Origin: an uncultured Christensenellaceae bacterium
GTDB lineage: Bacteria > Bacillota > Clostridia > Christensenellales > UBA3700
Reading direction: 5' to 3'
Assembly: GCA_910588015.1 (NCBI GenBank)
Contig: CAJUOK010000026.1
Location: 1 to 21,459, forward strand
DNA length: 21,459 bases
The notes under the pieces were generated by a model. The model searched no databases. It was not told the origin of the DNA and saw only the letters and a list, made by a program, of their open reading frames with translations. How positions within the stretch are numbered: position 1 is the first letter of the stretch; each line of letters opens with the position of its first letter. Below, one piece after another: positions 1 through 7,145 of the stretch. A program made the translations under genes and the position numbers.

Positions 1-17
1 GTATACTTTTACTGACT

Positions 18-50
18 GCCGTTTATGCATAGCGAAACGGCGTATTTTTT
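18..50 (+). terminator. hairpin with T-run inside the inverted-repeat segment
   Basis: A 7-bp stem, GCCGTTT (18-24) with AAACGGC (35-41), has a 10-base loop and is followed by GTA and six T (45-50). This would stop rightward transcription entering from beyond the left edge. Read leftward, the stem lies in the 5' leader of the 58-86 promoter and has no T-run, so it should not terminate there. Confidence 0.45.
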
Positions 51-57
51 CAATATT

Positions 58-86
58 ATTATAGTTCGTGTCACATTTTTTTGCAA
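58..86 (-). promoter_or_regulatory. leftward sigma-A-type promoter inside the inverted repeat
   Basis: On the minus strand TTGCAA (81-86) and a perfect TATAAT (58-63) are separated by exactly 17 bases. The predicted start is near base 51, so the transcript would run out of the window to the left. No gene within the window is served by it in this orientation. Confidence 0.6.
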
Positions 87-183
87 TAGCTTTAAGTCAG
101 TAAAAGTATACTTTTTTTGGAAATTAGATAATTTAGAAAGTTTTTTGAGTGCTAATTATAAAAAAAGAAAATAAAAGAGTGCA

Positions 184-217
184 AAAAATCGACGCAATTT
201 AAGATGCGTCGATTTTT
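184..217 (-). terminator. bidirectional rho-independent terminator
   Basis: A perfect 13-bp stem (184-196 with 205-217) has an 8-base loop. The A-rich and T-rich ends of the stem provide a T-run in either direction. It begins 26 bases after the stop of the C_GCAxxG_C_C gene, which it should terminate. It would also shield that gene from rightward transcription coming from the inverted-repeat promoter segment. Confidence 0.85.
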
Positions 218-242
218 GAATTCCAAATAAAAATAATTTGTT

Positions 243-707
243 TTAATTATTGTCGCCAAACATCTCTTCCTCGAGAAGTTCTACGCTGTCAAGTACGAAC
301 TTTATACAGGGACGGACTTTATAATATTCTTCGTCGCGCTCTTGAGGCATATATCCCGTGGTAAGATTTTTGACGTTTTGAAGAAGCACGCCGCAATTAT
401 CCGAACCGTTGAGCTCTTTAAACTTTGCGACAAGCGCCTGTATACGCTTATAGATATCGGCTTTTGCTTCTTTGGGGCTGTCTGAATGCGAAGAATACAA
501 TCCCAAGACAATGGCGAAAGCGCTCACTGCTCCGCACAAATTTCTCGTTCTGCCAAATCCTCCTCCAAAACCTATGGACACGGCTTTAAGCTGTTCCATA
601 TCAAGCGGCAAAACGTCTTCAAACGCCATTACCACCGATTGACAGCAATTATATCCCTCTTTGAAATAGTTGTATGCTTTTTGCTTCCTTGTAAGTTGAT
701 GCGCCAT
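243..707 (-). CDS. C_GCAxxG_C_C family protein (putative redox-active cysteine protein)
   Basis: A 154-residue soluble protein with the cysteine layout of the C_GCAxxG_C_C family: a CC pair at 21-22 after an F-x-x-GYN motif, a glycine-rich FGGGFGR stretch at 47-53, the core CGAVSA at 58-63, then single cysteines at 105 and 134. Members are thought to be redox-active or metal-binding, but the biochemical role is not established. The core has alanine instead of the usual final glycine of CGAxxG. The ATG at 707 is the only plausible start because the conserved region begins about residue 11. It has no ribosome binding site immediately upstream; a GAGGAGA lies beyond a strong hairpin (720-751). 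It lies 127 bases after HU, and I saw no convincing promoter of its own, so co-transcription with HU is possible. Confidence 0.8.
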   Translation of the reverse strand: MAHQLTRKQKAYNYFKEGYNCCQSVVMAFEDVLPLDMEQLKAVSIGFGGGFGRTRNLCGAVSAFAIVLGLYSSHSDSPKEAKADIYKRIQALVAKFKELNGSDNCGVLLQNVKNLTTGYMPQERDEEYYKVRPCIKFVLDSVELLEEEMFGDNN

Positions 708-719
708 TTTTAACTATCA

Positions 720-751
720 GCGGATATTGCGTTTTATAGCGCAATATCCGC
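720..751 (-). promoter_or_regulatory. leader hairpin between Shine-Dalgarno-like sequence and start codon
   Basis: A perfect 12-bp stem (720-731 with 740-751) has an 8-base loop. In the minus-strand transcript the order is GAGGAGA (754-760), hairpin, 12 bases, ATG at 707. There is no T-run after the stem in either direction, so it is a poor terminator. Folding would bring the purine-rich sequence close to the ATG. A role in translation or RNA stability is inference. Confidence 0.55.
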
Positions 752-834
752 CGTCTCCTCATAATCTAATATAACATATGTTGCATATCGACGCTATATT
801 CTTATCGACCGTCTCGCTTAATCAAATGCAAAAA

Positions 835-1104
835 TCAAAGCGTATCTTTGCTTGCTTTTGCAGGCTTAAAAGATATTACTTTGCTTTCGGGAATGTCTAT
901 TTTTGCGCCGGTAGCCGGATTGACGCCTACGCGAGCGGCTCTTGTCTTAACTTCGAAATTACCGAATCCCGGCAAAGTAACTTTATCTCCGCCTCTCATT
1001 GCTTCCATAATGCTTTCAAGCATAGCGTCGCAACATTCGCTCGCTACTTCTTTAGAACAGTTTGCCTTTGCGGCAATAGCGCCTATAAGTTGATTCTTGT
1101 TCAT
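835..1104 (-). CDS. hup: HU-family DNA-binding protein
   Basis: An 89-residue protein, the standard length for HU, which bends DNA as a dimer and compacts the nucleoid. It starts MNKNQLIGAIA, carries the central GFGNFEV turn at about 46-52, and has the DNA-intercalating beta-arm with NPATG at about 62-66 (usually RNPQTG, here GVNPATG). It ends with the expected ISFKPAK tail. AAGGAGA precedes the ATG by about 10 bases. The ATG overlaps the stop of the upstream GNAT gene as ATGA. The ribosome binding site lies in the last GNAT codons, which suggests translational coupling to the arginine operon. A TTGCAA-17-TAAAAT promoter inside the GNAT gene (1231-1259) probably gives independent expression. 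No terminator is seen directly downstream. Confidence 0.95.
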   Translation of the reverse strand: MNKNQLIGAIAAKANCSKEVASECCDAMLESIMEAMRGGDKVTLPGFGNFEVKTRAARVGVNPATGAKIDIPESKVISFKPAKASKDTL

Positions 1105-1832
1105 AATTTTTGTTCTCCTTTTTTACTGAAATATAATAAATTATTTCGGCAGCCTATACCTACGTATCCTTTCGACAGCAAAGCGCTGTGTTCTTTTGTA
1201 TCGGTATTGATTACCTCCATTATATTTTTTATTTTATCACCATTTATCTGCGATTGCAATACTTTTTTTAAAATTAACTCCTCGCCGTTGACGTCGTCCT
1301 TTTCGCAGTTTTTAAGCAAATATACAAAGTCGTAATTCTCGCTCATATGCCATATTGCGCGCAATTGAAATCCCAGCGAAAAGAAAGTCGACATACTCGC
1401 AACGTTTTGGGTGTGCACGACGCCGCATATGGCTATGCCCAAATCCCTTGCTTTTTCTATGGCAAGCGAAAGCAAATACTTTGCGATACCCTGCCCTCTG
1501 TATTTTTCCGCAACCATAAGTCCGGAGCTTTCGTATACGTAATTCAATCCGCTATTATTAAAAGAATTTATCAGTTCGGCAAGCTCTTTTGCATATTCTT
1601 TATCCAAATCAATAGCAAAAGTCGCTATCAATTCGTCTGAATCCAACAAACCCCAAAAATAACCGCTTTTGAGTACAGCCTTCAACTCAAAATCTTTATA
1701 GGGATAAAAGAACTCGATTTTATTCAAGCGAGAACGTTGGTTATCGAGAAATTGCTTGACAAAAACAAAGTCACCCTCTTGCATTTGAAAAAGAGAGTAA
1801 CTTTTATATGAGTTGGATTTGATAAGTTTCAT
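1101..1832 (-). CDS. GNAT-family N-acetyltransferase in the arginine operon
   Basis: A 243-residue protein with an acetyl-CoA-binding GNAT domain. Motif A is at about 100-130, with the RGQGIA pyrophosphate loop at 112-117. Motif B is at about 140-155, where NVASMSTFFSLGF resembles the usual N-x-x-S-x-x-x-F-x-x-x-G-F. The acceptor is unknown. The ATG at 1832 is chosen because it lies two bases after the argF stop; the longer reading frame from 1916 would run far into argF. Operon membership allows a guess that it acylates a pathway intermediate or supports acetylglutamate formation, but ArgJ is already present and nothing in the sequence proves this. The last 60-80 residues resemble a second, degenerate GNAT end (INTD..., then SKGYVGIG and LYFSK). 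The TGA overlaps the HU ATG. Confidence 0.8.
   Translation of the reverse strand: MKLIKSNSYKSYSLFQMQEGDFVFVKQFLDNQRSRLNKIEFFYPYKDFELKAVLKSGYFWGLLDSDELIATFAIDLDKEYAKELAELINSFNNSGLNYVYESSGLMVAEKYRGQGIAKYLLSLAIEKARDLGIAICGVVHTQNVASMSTFFSLGFQLRAIWHMSENYDFVYLLKNCEKDDVNGEELILKKVLQSQINGDKIKNIMEVINTDTKEHSALLSKGYVGIGCRNNLLYFSKKGEQKL
1231..1259 (-). promoter_or_regulatory. candidate internal promoter for HU
   Basis: On the minus strand TTGCAA (1254-1259) and TAAAAT (1231-1236) are separated by 17 bases, inside the 3' part of the GNAT gene. A transcript would start near 1224, about 120 bases upstream of the HU ATG. This would uncouple HU from arginine repression. The evidence is sequence match only. 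Confidence 0.45.
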
Positions 1833-1834
1833 TA

Positions 1835-2740
1835 TTAATCTGCCAAAAGTTTGACAAGCACAGCTTTTTGAGCGTGCAAGCGATTCTCCGCCTCGTCGAA
1901 TATCTCGGGGTGACAATCGATGACTTGAGCGGTGATTTCTTCTCCCCTATGCGCAGGCAGACAGTGAAGCACCATTGCGTCGCTCTTTGCGACTGCCAAA
2001 GTTTCGGCGTTTATTTGATAACCCGCGAACGCCTTCTTGCGCTCGTTGGCTTCGCCTTCCTGTCCCATAGACGCCCACACGTCGGTATAAAGCACGTCCG
2101 CATCCTTGCAAGCAAGCAAAACGTCGTCGGTAATCATAAATTTTTCGCCGTAATTTTTTGCAAATTCCAAAACTCCGCTGTCGGGCATATGAGTCTTAGG
2201 GCAGGCAATCGCCACTTTCATTCCCACTTTGAGACAGCCGACTATCAGCGAATTTGCCATATTATTGCCGTCTCCCACGAAAGTGAGCTTGAGATTGTCA
2301 AACTCGCCTTTATATTCTCTTATTGTCATAAGGTCGGCAAGAACTTGACAAGGATGCGCGTAATCCGTCAACCCGTTGATAATGGGAATGCTTCCGTATT
2401 TGGCAAAGTCTTCTACTTCTTTTTGTTCAAACGTGCGTATCATTATGCCGTCGAGATACCTCGACAAAACCTTCGCCGTATCTTCAACCGGCTCTCCTCT
2501 GCCTATCTGCAAATCGCGATTGGACAAAAACAGCGCCTGTCCGCCTAGCTGATACATTCCCGTCTCAAAAGACACTCTTGTGCGCGTGGACGACTTTTGA
2601 AAAATCATTCCCAAACTTTTGCCTTCGAGATAATTGTGCGGAATATTATGCTTTTTTTCATATTTGAGCTGGTCCGCAAGATTGAGTATATCTATAATCT
2701 CAGTCTCGCTTAAATCGGATAATTTCAATAAATGTTTCAT
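1835..2740 (-). CDS. argF: ornithine carbamoyltransferase
   Basis: A 301-residue anabolic ornithine transcarbamylase, which makes citrulline from ornithine and carbamoyl phosphate in the cytoplasm. The carbamoyl-phosphate loop STRTR is at 51-55 and HPCQ at 129-132. The ornithine-binding DVWASMG is at 220-226, and HCLPAHRGEEI, with the catalytic cysteine, is at 259-269. The length is normal and the protein looks intact. A GAGGT precedes the ATG, which lies 33 bases after the argD stop. It is the last classical arginine gene of the operon; the GNAT gene begins two bases after its stop. The carbamoyl phosphate synthetase genes (carAB) are not in the window. Confidence 0.97.
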   Translation of the reverse strand: MKHLLKLSDLSETEIIDILNLADQLKYEKKHNIPHNYLEGKSLGMIFQKSSTRTRVSFETGMYQLGGQALFLSNRDLQIGRGEPVEDTAKVLSRYLDGIMIRTFEQKEVEDFAKYGSIPIINGLTDYAHPCQVLADLMTIREYKGEFDNLKLTFVGDGNNMANSLIVGCLKVGMKVAIACPKTHMPDSGVLEFAKNYGEKFMITDDVLLACKDADVLYTDVWASMGQEGEANERKKAFAGYQINAETLAVAKSDAMVLHCLPAHRGEEITAQVIDCHPEIFDEAENRLHAQKAVLVKLLAD

Positions 2741-2773
2741 ATAACCTCGTTCATCGTTTTTATTTCATTCTTA

Positions 2774-3946
2774 TTATTTTGCCAACATAGAGCTTATGAT
2801 TGCCAAAGCTTTGTCTATCTCGTCGTAAGTGATTGTCAACGGCGGCAATAATCTTACTTTTGATTTGGCTGTAAGCATTATCAAACCGCGCTTTATTCCC
2901 TCTTTTACAAAATCCGACGAAGACATATCTTTTACTTTAAATCCAATCATCAGTCCCAGTCCGCTTACCTCTTCTATGCCGTCAAGTTGACTCAACTTCT
3001 CCTGCAAATACTCTCCTTTCTGCTCGGCTTCATACAAGAAATCTTCGTCCATTCTTGCCATAACGTAATTCGCTCCGGCGCATACTATGGGATTGCCGCC
3101 GAACGTAGTGCCGTGCATACCGAATCCCAACGTGTCGGAACAATTCTTTGCCACCAGCGCCGCGCCTATGGGAAGTCCGCCTCCCAACCCCTTTGCCAAC
3201 GTGGTGATGTCGGCTTTTACTCCGTAATGTTCAGCCGCAAGGAATTTGCCGGTTCTGCCCGCGCCCGTCTGAACTTCGTCTATTATCAGCAACACATCGT
3301 TTTGCTTGCAAATCTCGCTCAACTTCTTGACGTAATGCTTATCGAGCGCAATAACTCCGCCTTCGCCCTGCACAAGTTCTATCATTACGGCGCATACGTC
3401 GCCCTTGCCGACATATGTTTCTACGCTCTGCAAATCTCCCGCGGGAGCATACTCGAATCCGTCGACGAAAGGAAAGAAGAAATCGTGATACACTTCTTGT
3501 CCCGTCGCGGTAAGCGTTGCCATCGTCCTGCCGTGGAAAGAATTTATCAAAGTTATTATCTTATCTCTGCCCTTTCCGTATTTGTCAAACGAATATTTAC
3601 GCGCAATCTTGATTGCGCATTCGTTTGCTTCAGCTCCCGAATTGGCAAAAAATACTTTGTCGTAACCCGTGCGCTCGCAAAGCGATTTGGCAAGCAACGC
3701 GTCGGGACGGGAATAATATAGATTGCTGACGTGATTGAGTTTGCACAACTGTTGCGTAACGCTGGCTACCCAACCCATTTCGCAATATCCAAGACTGTTG
3801 ACTCCTATGCCTGACGAGAGGTCGATATATTCTCTGCCGTCAACGTCGTAGGCATTGACTCCCATACCCTCGACTATCTCGAGGTCATATCTATTGTAGG
3901 TGTTGACTATATATTTTTTATCAATATCTTTTATGCTTTTTTCCAT
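2774..3946 (-). CDS. argD: acetylornithine aminotransferase
   Basis: A 390-residue class III PLP-dependent aminotransferase, which converts N-acetylglutamate semialdehyde to N-acetylornithine using glutamate. The phosphate-binding NSGAEANE is at 102-109 and the FHGRTMATL segment at about 137-145. DEVQTGAGRTG is at 223-233, and the Schiff-base lysine is K252 in TLAKGLGGGLPIG. Family members can overlap in activity with succinyldiaminopimelate or 4-aminobutyrate aminotransferases, but the position between argB and argF makes ArgD the best call. AGGAAG lies before the ATG, 10 bases after the argB stop, as expected for a tightly packed operon. Confidence 0.95.
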   Translation of the reverse strand: MEKSIKDIDKKYIVNTYNRYDLEIVEGMGVNAYDVDGREYIDLSSGIGVNSLGYCEMGWVASVTQQLCKLNHVSNLYYSRPDALLAKSLCERTGYDKVFFANSGAEANECAIKIARKYSFDKYGKGRDKIITLINSFHGRTMATLTATGQEVYHDFFFPFVDGFEYAPAGDLQSVETYVGKGDVCAVMIELVQGEGGVIALDKHYVKKLSEICKQNDVLLIIDEVQTGAGRTGKFLAAEHYGVKADITTLAKGLGGGLPIGAALVAKNCSDTLGFGMHGTTFGGNPIVCAGANYVMARMDEDFLYEAEQKGEYLQEKLSQLDGIEEVSGLGLMIGFKVKDMSSSDFVKEGIKRGLIMLTAKSKVRLLPPLTITYDEIDKALAIISSMLAK

Positions 3947-3956
3947 AAATCTTCCT

Positions 3957-4817
3957 TTACTTGATAAGCGTTCCTATACCGCTGTCGGTAAGCATATCCA
4001 TAATTATCGAATGTTTTATTCTGCCGTCTATAATTACCGCTTGGTCTACGCCCTGTCTGACCGCTTCTACCACGCAATCTATCTTGGGTATCATACCGCC
4101 GCTTATCACGCCTTTTTTGATAAGTTTTGGCACGTCGCTGACTTTTACTTCGCTTATCAGCGTGTTTTCGTCGTCCTTGTCCAATAGAAGTCCTCTGACG
4201 TCCGTCATAAGCACCAAGTTTTCAGCGTGCAACGCAGCCGCTATAGCCGCCGCCGCAGTATCTGCGTTGATATTGTATATCTTGCCGTCTTTGCCGGCTG
4301 CAACAGTCGCAATCACGGGTATATAATCGTTTTCCAAAGTGACCAATATCGGGTCGACGTCTACGTCTTCTATCTCGCCCACGTTGCCGAGGTCAACTTC
4401 TCCGCATTTCTTTTTTGCCGTTATTATATTGCCGTCTATGCCGCAAAAGCCAACTGCTTTACCGCCCACTTCCGACAGCAATTTCACTAGGTCTTTATTT
4501 ACTTTGCCCGCAAGAACCATTTGCACTATATCGGCGGTTTCGTCGTCGGTATATCTAAGCCCGTTGATAAATTTGCTTTCTTTGCCAACGCGCTTGAGCA
4601 TATCGTTTATTTCGGGACCTCCGCCGTGAACGAGCACAACTTTGACTCCCACCAAAGACAGCAACACAATGTCGTTCATAACGGCTCTTTTCAATTCTTC
4701 GTTGAGCATAGCGTTGCCGCCGTATTTCACGACAATGATTTTATCTCTGTATTTCTGTATATACGGCAATGCGTTGACAAGCGTTTCGGCTTGCAATGCC
4801 CGCTGTGTGTCGTTCAT
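3957..4817 (-). CDS. argB: acetylglutamate kinase
   Basis: A 286-residue amino acid kinase that phosphorylates N-acetylglutamate. KYGGNAM is at 31-37 for ATP phosphate binding, HGGGPEI at 64-70, and the substrate-binding FINGLRYTDDET at about 83-94. A C-terminal GGMIPKI motif is also present. The N-terminal helix ETLVNALPYIQKYRDK resembles that of arginine-inhibited hexameric kinases, so feedback inhibition by arginine is likely (family knowledge). ATG 4817 is chosen because TAAGGAGA sits just before it. The frame remains open to 4982, but that part overlaps argJ and reads as non-conserved basic sequence. It lies 62 bases after the argJ stop, with nothing notable between. Confidence 0.96.
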   Translation of the reverse strand: MNDTQRALQAETLVNALPYIQKYRDKIIVVKYGGNAMLNEELKRAVMNDIVLLSLVGVKVVLVHGGGPEINDMLKRVGKESKFINGLRYTDDETADIVQMVLAGKVNKDLVKLLSEVGGKAVGFCGIDGNIITAKKKCGEVDLGNVGEIEDVDVDPILVTLENDYIPVIATVAAGKDGKIYNINADTAAAAIAAALHAENLVLMTDVRGLLLDKDDENTLISEVKVSDVPKLIKKGVISGGMIPKIDCVVEAVRQGVDQAVIIDGRIKHSIIMDMLTDSGIGTLIK

Positions 4818-4879
4818 AATAGATTTCTCCTTATATATCGGCTTTATTTCTGTTTCTTTATTGCTTTTTCTATTTGTTT

Positions 4880-6094
4880 TCAAGTGCGATAATCTGCGTT
4901 GATACGCACGTAATCGTACGTCAAATCGCAGCCCCAAGCGGTAGCTTTGGAATTTCCGTCGTTGCAATCGACGAGAATGCACACTTCGCTTTGCGAGAGC
5001 ACTTTCGTCGCAATCTCTTCGTCGAACTTAACTCCCGCTCCGTTTTCGCAAACGCGCACGGTACCTGCCGCCGATTTTAGGTCTACGTCTATTTTGCTCA
5101 CGTCGAACTGTTCTTGGGTATAGCCTATTGCGCAAAGTATCCTGCCCCAATTCGCGTCGGACGCAAACATCGCCGCCTTGACAAGCGAAGAAGATACGAC
5201 TGAACTTGCAATGGATTTTGCGCACTTGGTATTCTTGGCTTTGACGACTTTACATTCCAAAAGCTTGGTCGCGCCCTCGCCGTCTTTTGCAATCTCTTTT
5301 GCCAAATATGTCAGCGCCTTCTGAAGACATTTGCAAAAAGTATTAAATTGACTTCCCTTTTGGGTAATCTTGCCGTTGCCCGCAAGTCCCGACGACATTA
5401 TACTCAACATATCGTTGGTGGACGTGTCTCCGTCTATGCAAACCATATTCAACGTATCTTTGACCACTTTTCCGAGAGCGACGTTGAGCATTTCTGATGA
5501 AATGTCCACGTCGGTGGTCATAAAGCAAAGCAAAGTAGCCATATTGGGATTTATCATTCCGCTTCCCTTGGCAATTCCTCCGATTCTGCATTCTTTTCCG
5601 TCGAGTTCAAATGAATAAGCAATCTCTTTTTGCACTCTGTCCGTCGTCATTATAGCTTGAGCGGCAAAGGAACTTCCGTCGTAGGACAATCCGTCTACCA
5701 ACGACTTCATACCGTCTCGTATAGGTTGCATATTGAGCGGTTCTCCTATCACGCCTGTAGACGCGACTATCACATCGCCGCTATTAATTTTTGTATGCGC
5801 CTGCACTAAATCGCACATTGCAGTCGCCTTTTCTATGCCGTCGGCATTGCAAGTGTTGGCGTTGCCGCTGTTGCATATGATTGCTTGCGCCATACCGTCG
5901 GACAGGTTTTGTTTTGTCACTGTTAAAGGCGCTCCTTTGACTTTGTTTTTGGTATATACGCTTGCCGCCGCGCAACGCACGTCGCAAGTTATCAGCGCCA
6001 AGTCTAACTTGTCTTTGTTTTTCCTTATGCCGCAGTGCACGCCGTTGGCTTTAAATCCTTTCGCAGCGCTCACGCCGCCGTTTATCTTTTTCAT
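4880..6094 (-). CDS. argJ: bifunctional glutamate N-acetyltransferase / ornithine acetyltransferase
   Basis: A 404-residue ArgJ, which transfers the acetyl group from N-acetylornithine to glutamate and so recycles it through the pathway. Some members also use acetyl-CoA. The precursor self-cleaves before a threonine nucleophile; the site is clear here at A186-T187 in NPNMATLLCFMTTD. The STGVIGEPL oxyanion region is at about 112-120. SNANWG-type sequence (SDANWGRILCAIGY) and the conserved C-terminal region are present. GAGGT precedes the ATG, which lies 16 bases after the argC stop. Whether it is mono- or bifunctional cannot be decided from the sequence; the GNAT gene downstream makes the question interesting. 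Confidence 0.95.
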   Translation of the reverse strand: MKKINGGVSAAKGFKANGVHCGIRKNKDKLDLALITCDVRCAAASVYTKNKVKGAPLTVTKQNLSDGMAQAIICNSGNANTCNADGIEKATAMCDLVQAHTKINSGDVIVASTGVIGEPLNMQPIRDGMKSLVDGLSYDGSSFAAQAIMTTDRVQKEIAYSFELDGKECRIGGIAKGSGMINPNMATLLCFMTTDVDISSEMLNVALGKVVKDTLNMVCIDGDTSTNDMLSIMSSGLAGNGKITQKGSQFNTFCKCLQKALTYLAKEIAKDGEGATKLLECKVVKAKNTKCAKSIASSVVSSSLVKAAMFASDANWGRILCAIGYTQEQFDVSKIDVDLKSAAGTVRVCENGAGVKFDEEIATKVLSQSEVCILVDCNDGNSKATAWGCDLTYDYVRINADYRT

Positions 6095-6110
6095 ATTTTT
6101 ACCTCGTTGT

Positions 6111-7145
6111 TTAGAATGACGGCGGAATATAATTCAATCCGCTATCTTCGTCAAGTTTGAACATAATATTCATATTTTGTATTGCCTGACCTGCGGCGCC
6201 CTTGACCATATTGTCTATCGTCGATACGATTATCGCTCTTTGCGTATGCTCGTCGTAATGTATTGATATATCGCAATAATTGGAATACTTTACGTTTCGC
6301 AAATTAGCAACCTCTCCCAACTCAAGCACGCGAACAAACTTCTCGTCTTTGTAATACGTTGCGTATAATTCGCGCAGCTCCTCGGCATTAATAGGTCTGT
6401 CAACGTTGAAGTAAATCGTCGACACGATTCCTCTGTTGACGGGAAGAAGGTGCGGAACAAACGTAACGTTGACTTTCTTTCCCTTGAGCTTTGACAGCGT
6501 CTGCTCTATCTCCGGCGTGTGCCTGTGAGCCGCAACCTTATAAGGAGAAAACGCCTCGTTGCAGTTGGGATAATGAGTGTTGTCGGCAAGACCTCTGCCC
6601 GCGCCGGTAACTCCCGATTTAGAATCTATCACCACGGTATTGTCAATCGCCAAGCCTATCGCGGGAGCTAGCCCCAAAGCTATGCTTGTGGGATAACAGC
6701 CCGGGTTGCCTATAATAGGCTGCGAAATATATTGTTTTCTGTGCAATTCGGGAATACAGTAAAGCGCTTGCGAGTGAATGTCTTCCTCTTCATATTTCTT
6801 ACCGTACCATTTGCTATATTCTTCCGCGCTGTCCAAACGGAAATCTGCGCCTAAATCTATCATCTTAACGCCGTTTGCCAAACACTTTGCCGCAAACTTT
6901 TCGCTCAATCCGTGAGGCAACGACGTAAACACAACGTCGCATTTGTCTATTATATCTTCGTTTTGCAACACTTCGTCGCATATATCTTTTAGATTGGGAT
7001 ATACTTGGCTTATTTTCTTGCCCTCGTAACTCACCGACGACAGCGCTGTCAACTCAACGCAAGGATGCAATAACAACAATCGTACGAGTTCGACTCCCGC
7101 ATATCCCGTTGCGCCTATAATTCCTACCTTAATCTTCTTCATCAT
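6111..7145 (-). CDS. argC: N-acetyl-gamma-glutamyl-phosphate reductase
   Basis: A 344-residue NADPH-dependent reductase that makes N-acetylglutamate semialdehyde from the ArgB product. The dinucleotide-binding GATGYAG is at 11-17, and the catalytic cysteine is C150 in GNPGCYPTS. A conserved HRHTPEIEQ segment follows. The frame starts with two adjacent ATGs (7145 and 7142), so the exact start is uncertain by one residue. The first 17 bases overlap the end of argH and there is only a weak ribosome binding site, so translational coupling to argH is likely. Length and motifs are normal. Confidence 0.96.
   Translation of the reverse strand: MMKKIKVGIIGATGYAGVELVRLLLLHPCVELTALSSVSYEGKKISQVYPNLKDICDEVLQNEDIIDKCDVVFTSLPHGLSEKFAAKCLANGVKMIDLGADFRLDSAEEYSKWYGKKYEEEDIHSQALYCIPELHRKQYISQPIIGNPGCYPTSIALGLAPAIGLAIDNTVVIDSKSGVTGAGRGLADNTHYPNCNEAFSPYKVAAHRHTPEIEQTLSKLKGKKVNVTFVPHLLPVNRGIVSTIYFNVDRPINAEELRELYATYYKDEKFVRVLELGEVANLRNVKYSNYCDISIHYDEHTQRAIIVSTIDNMVKGAAGQAIQNMNIMFKLDEDSGLNYIPPSF

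Larger units (their letters stand above)
1..111. repeat. 17-base perfect inverted repeat flanking a promoter
   Basis: GTATACTTTTACTGACT at 1-17 is the exact reverse complement of 95-111. The 77 bases between hold a leftward promoter (58-86) and a short hairpin (18-41). Perfect arms around a promoter are typical of invertible promoter segments, but a small non-autonomous transposon (MITE) would look similar. The left arm begins at the first base of the window, so its outer extension, any target duplication and the gene being driven cannot be seen. No recombinase is encoded in the window. Confidence 0.8.

Noticed and set aside
1833..1916. Longer GNAT start inside argF
   Set aside because: The ATG at 1832 sits directly after the argF stop and begins the plausible domain; the extension is out-of-frame argF sequence.
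4818..4982. Longer argB start overlapping argJ
   Set aside because: The extra 55 residues are non-conserved basic sequence; a good TAAGGAGA precedes the ATG at 4817.
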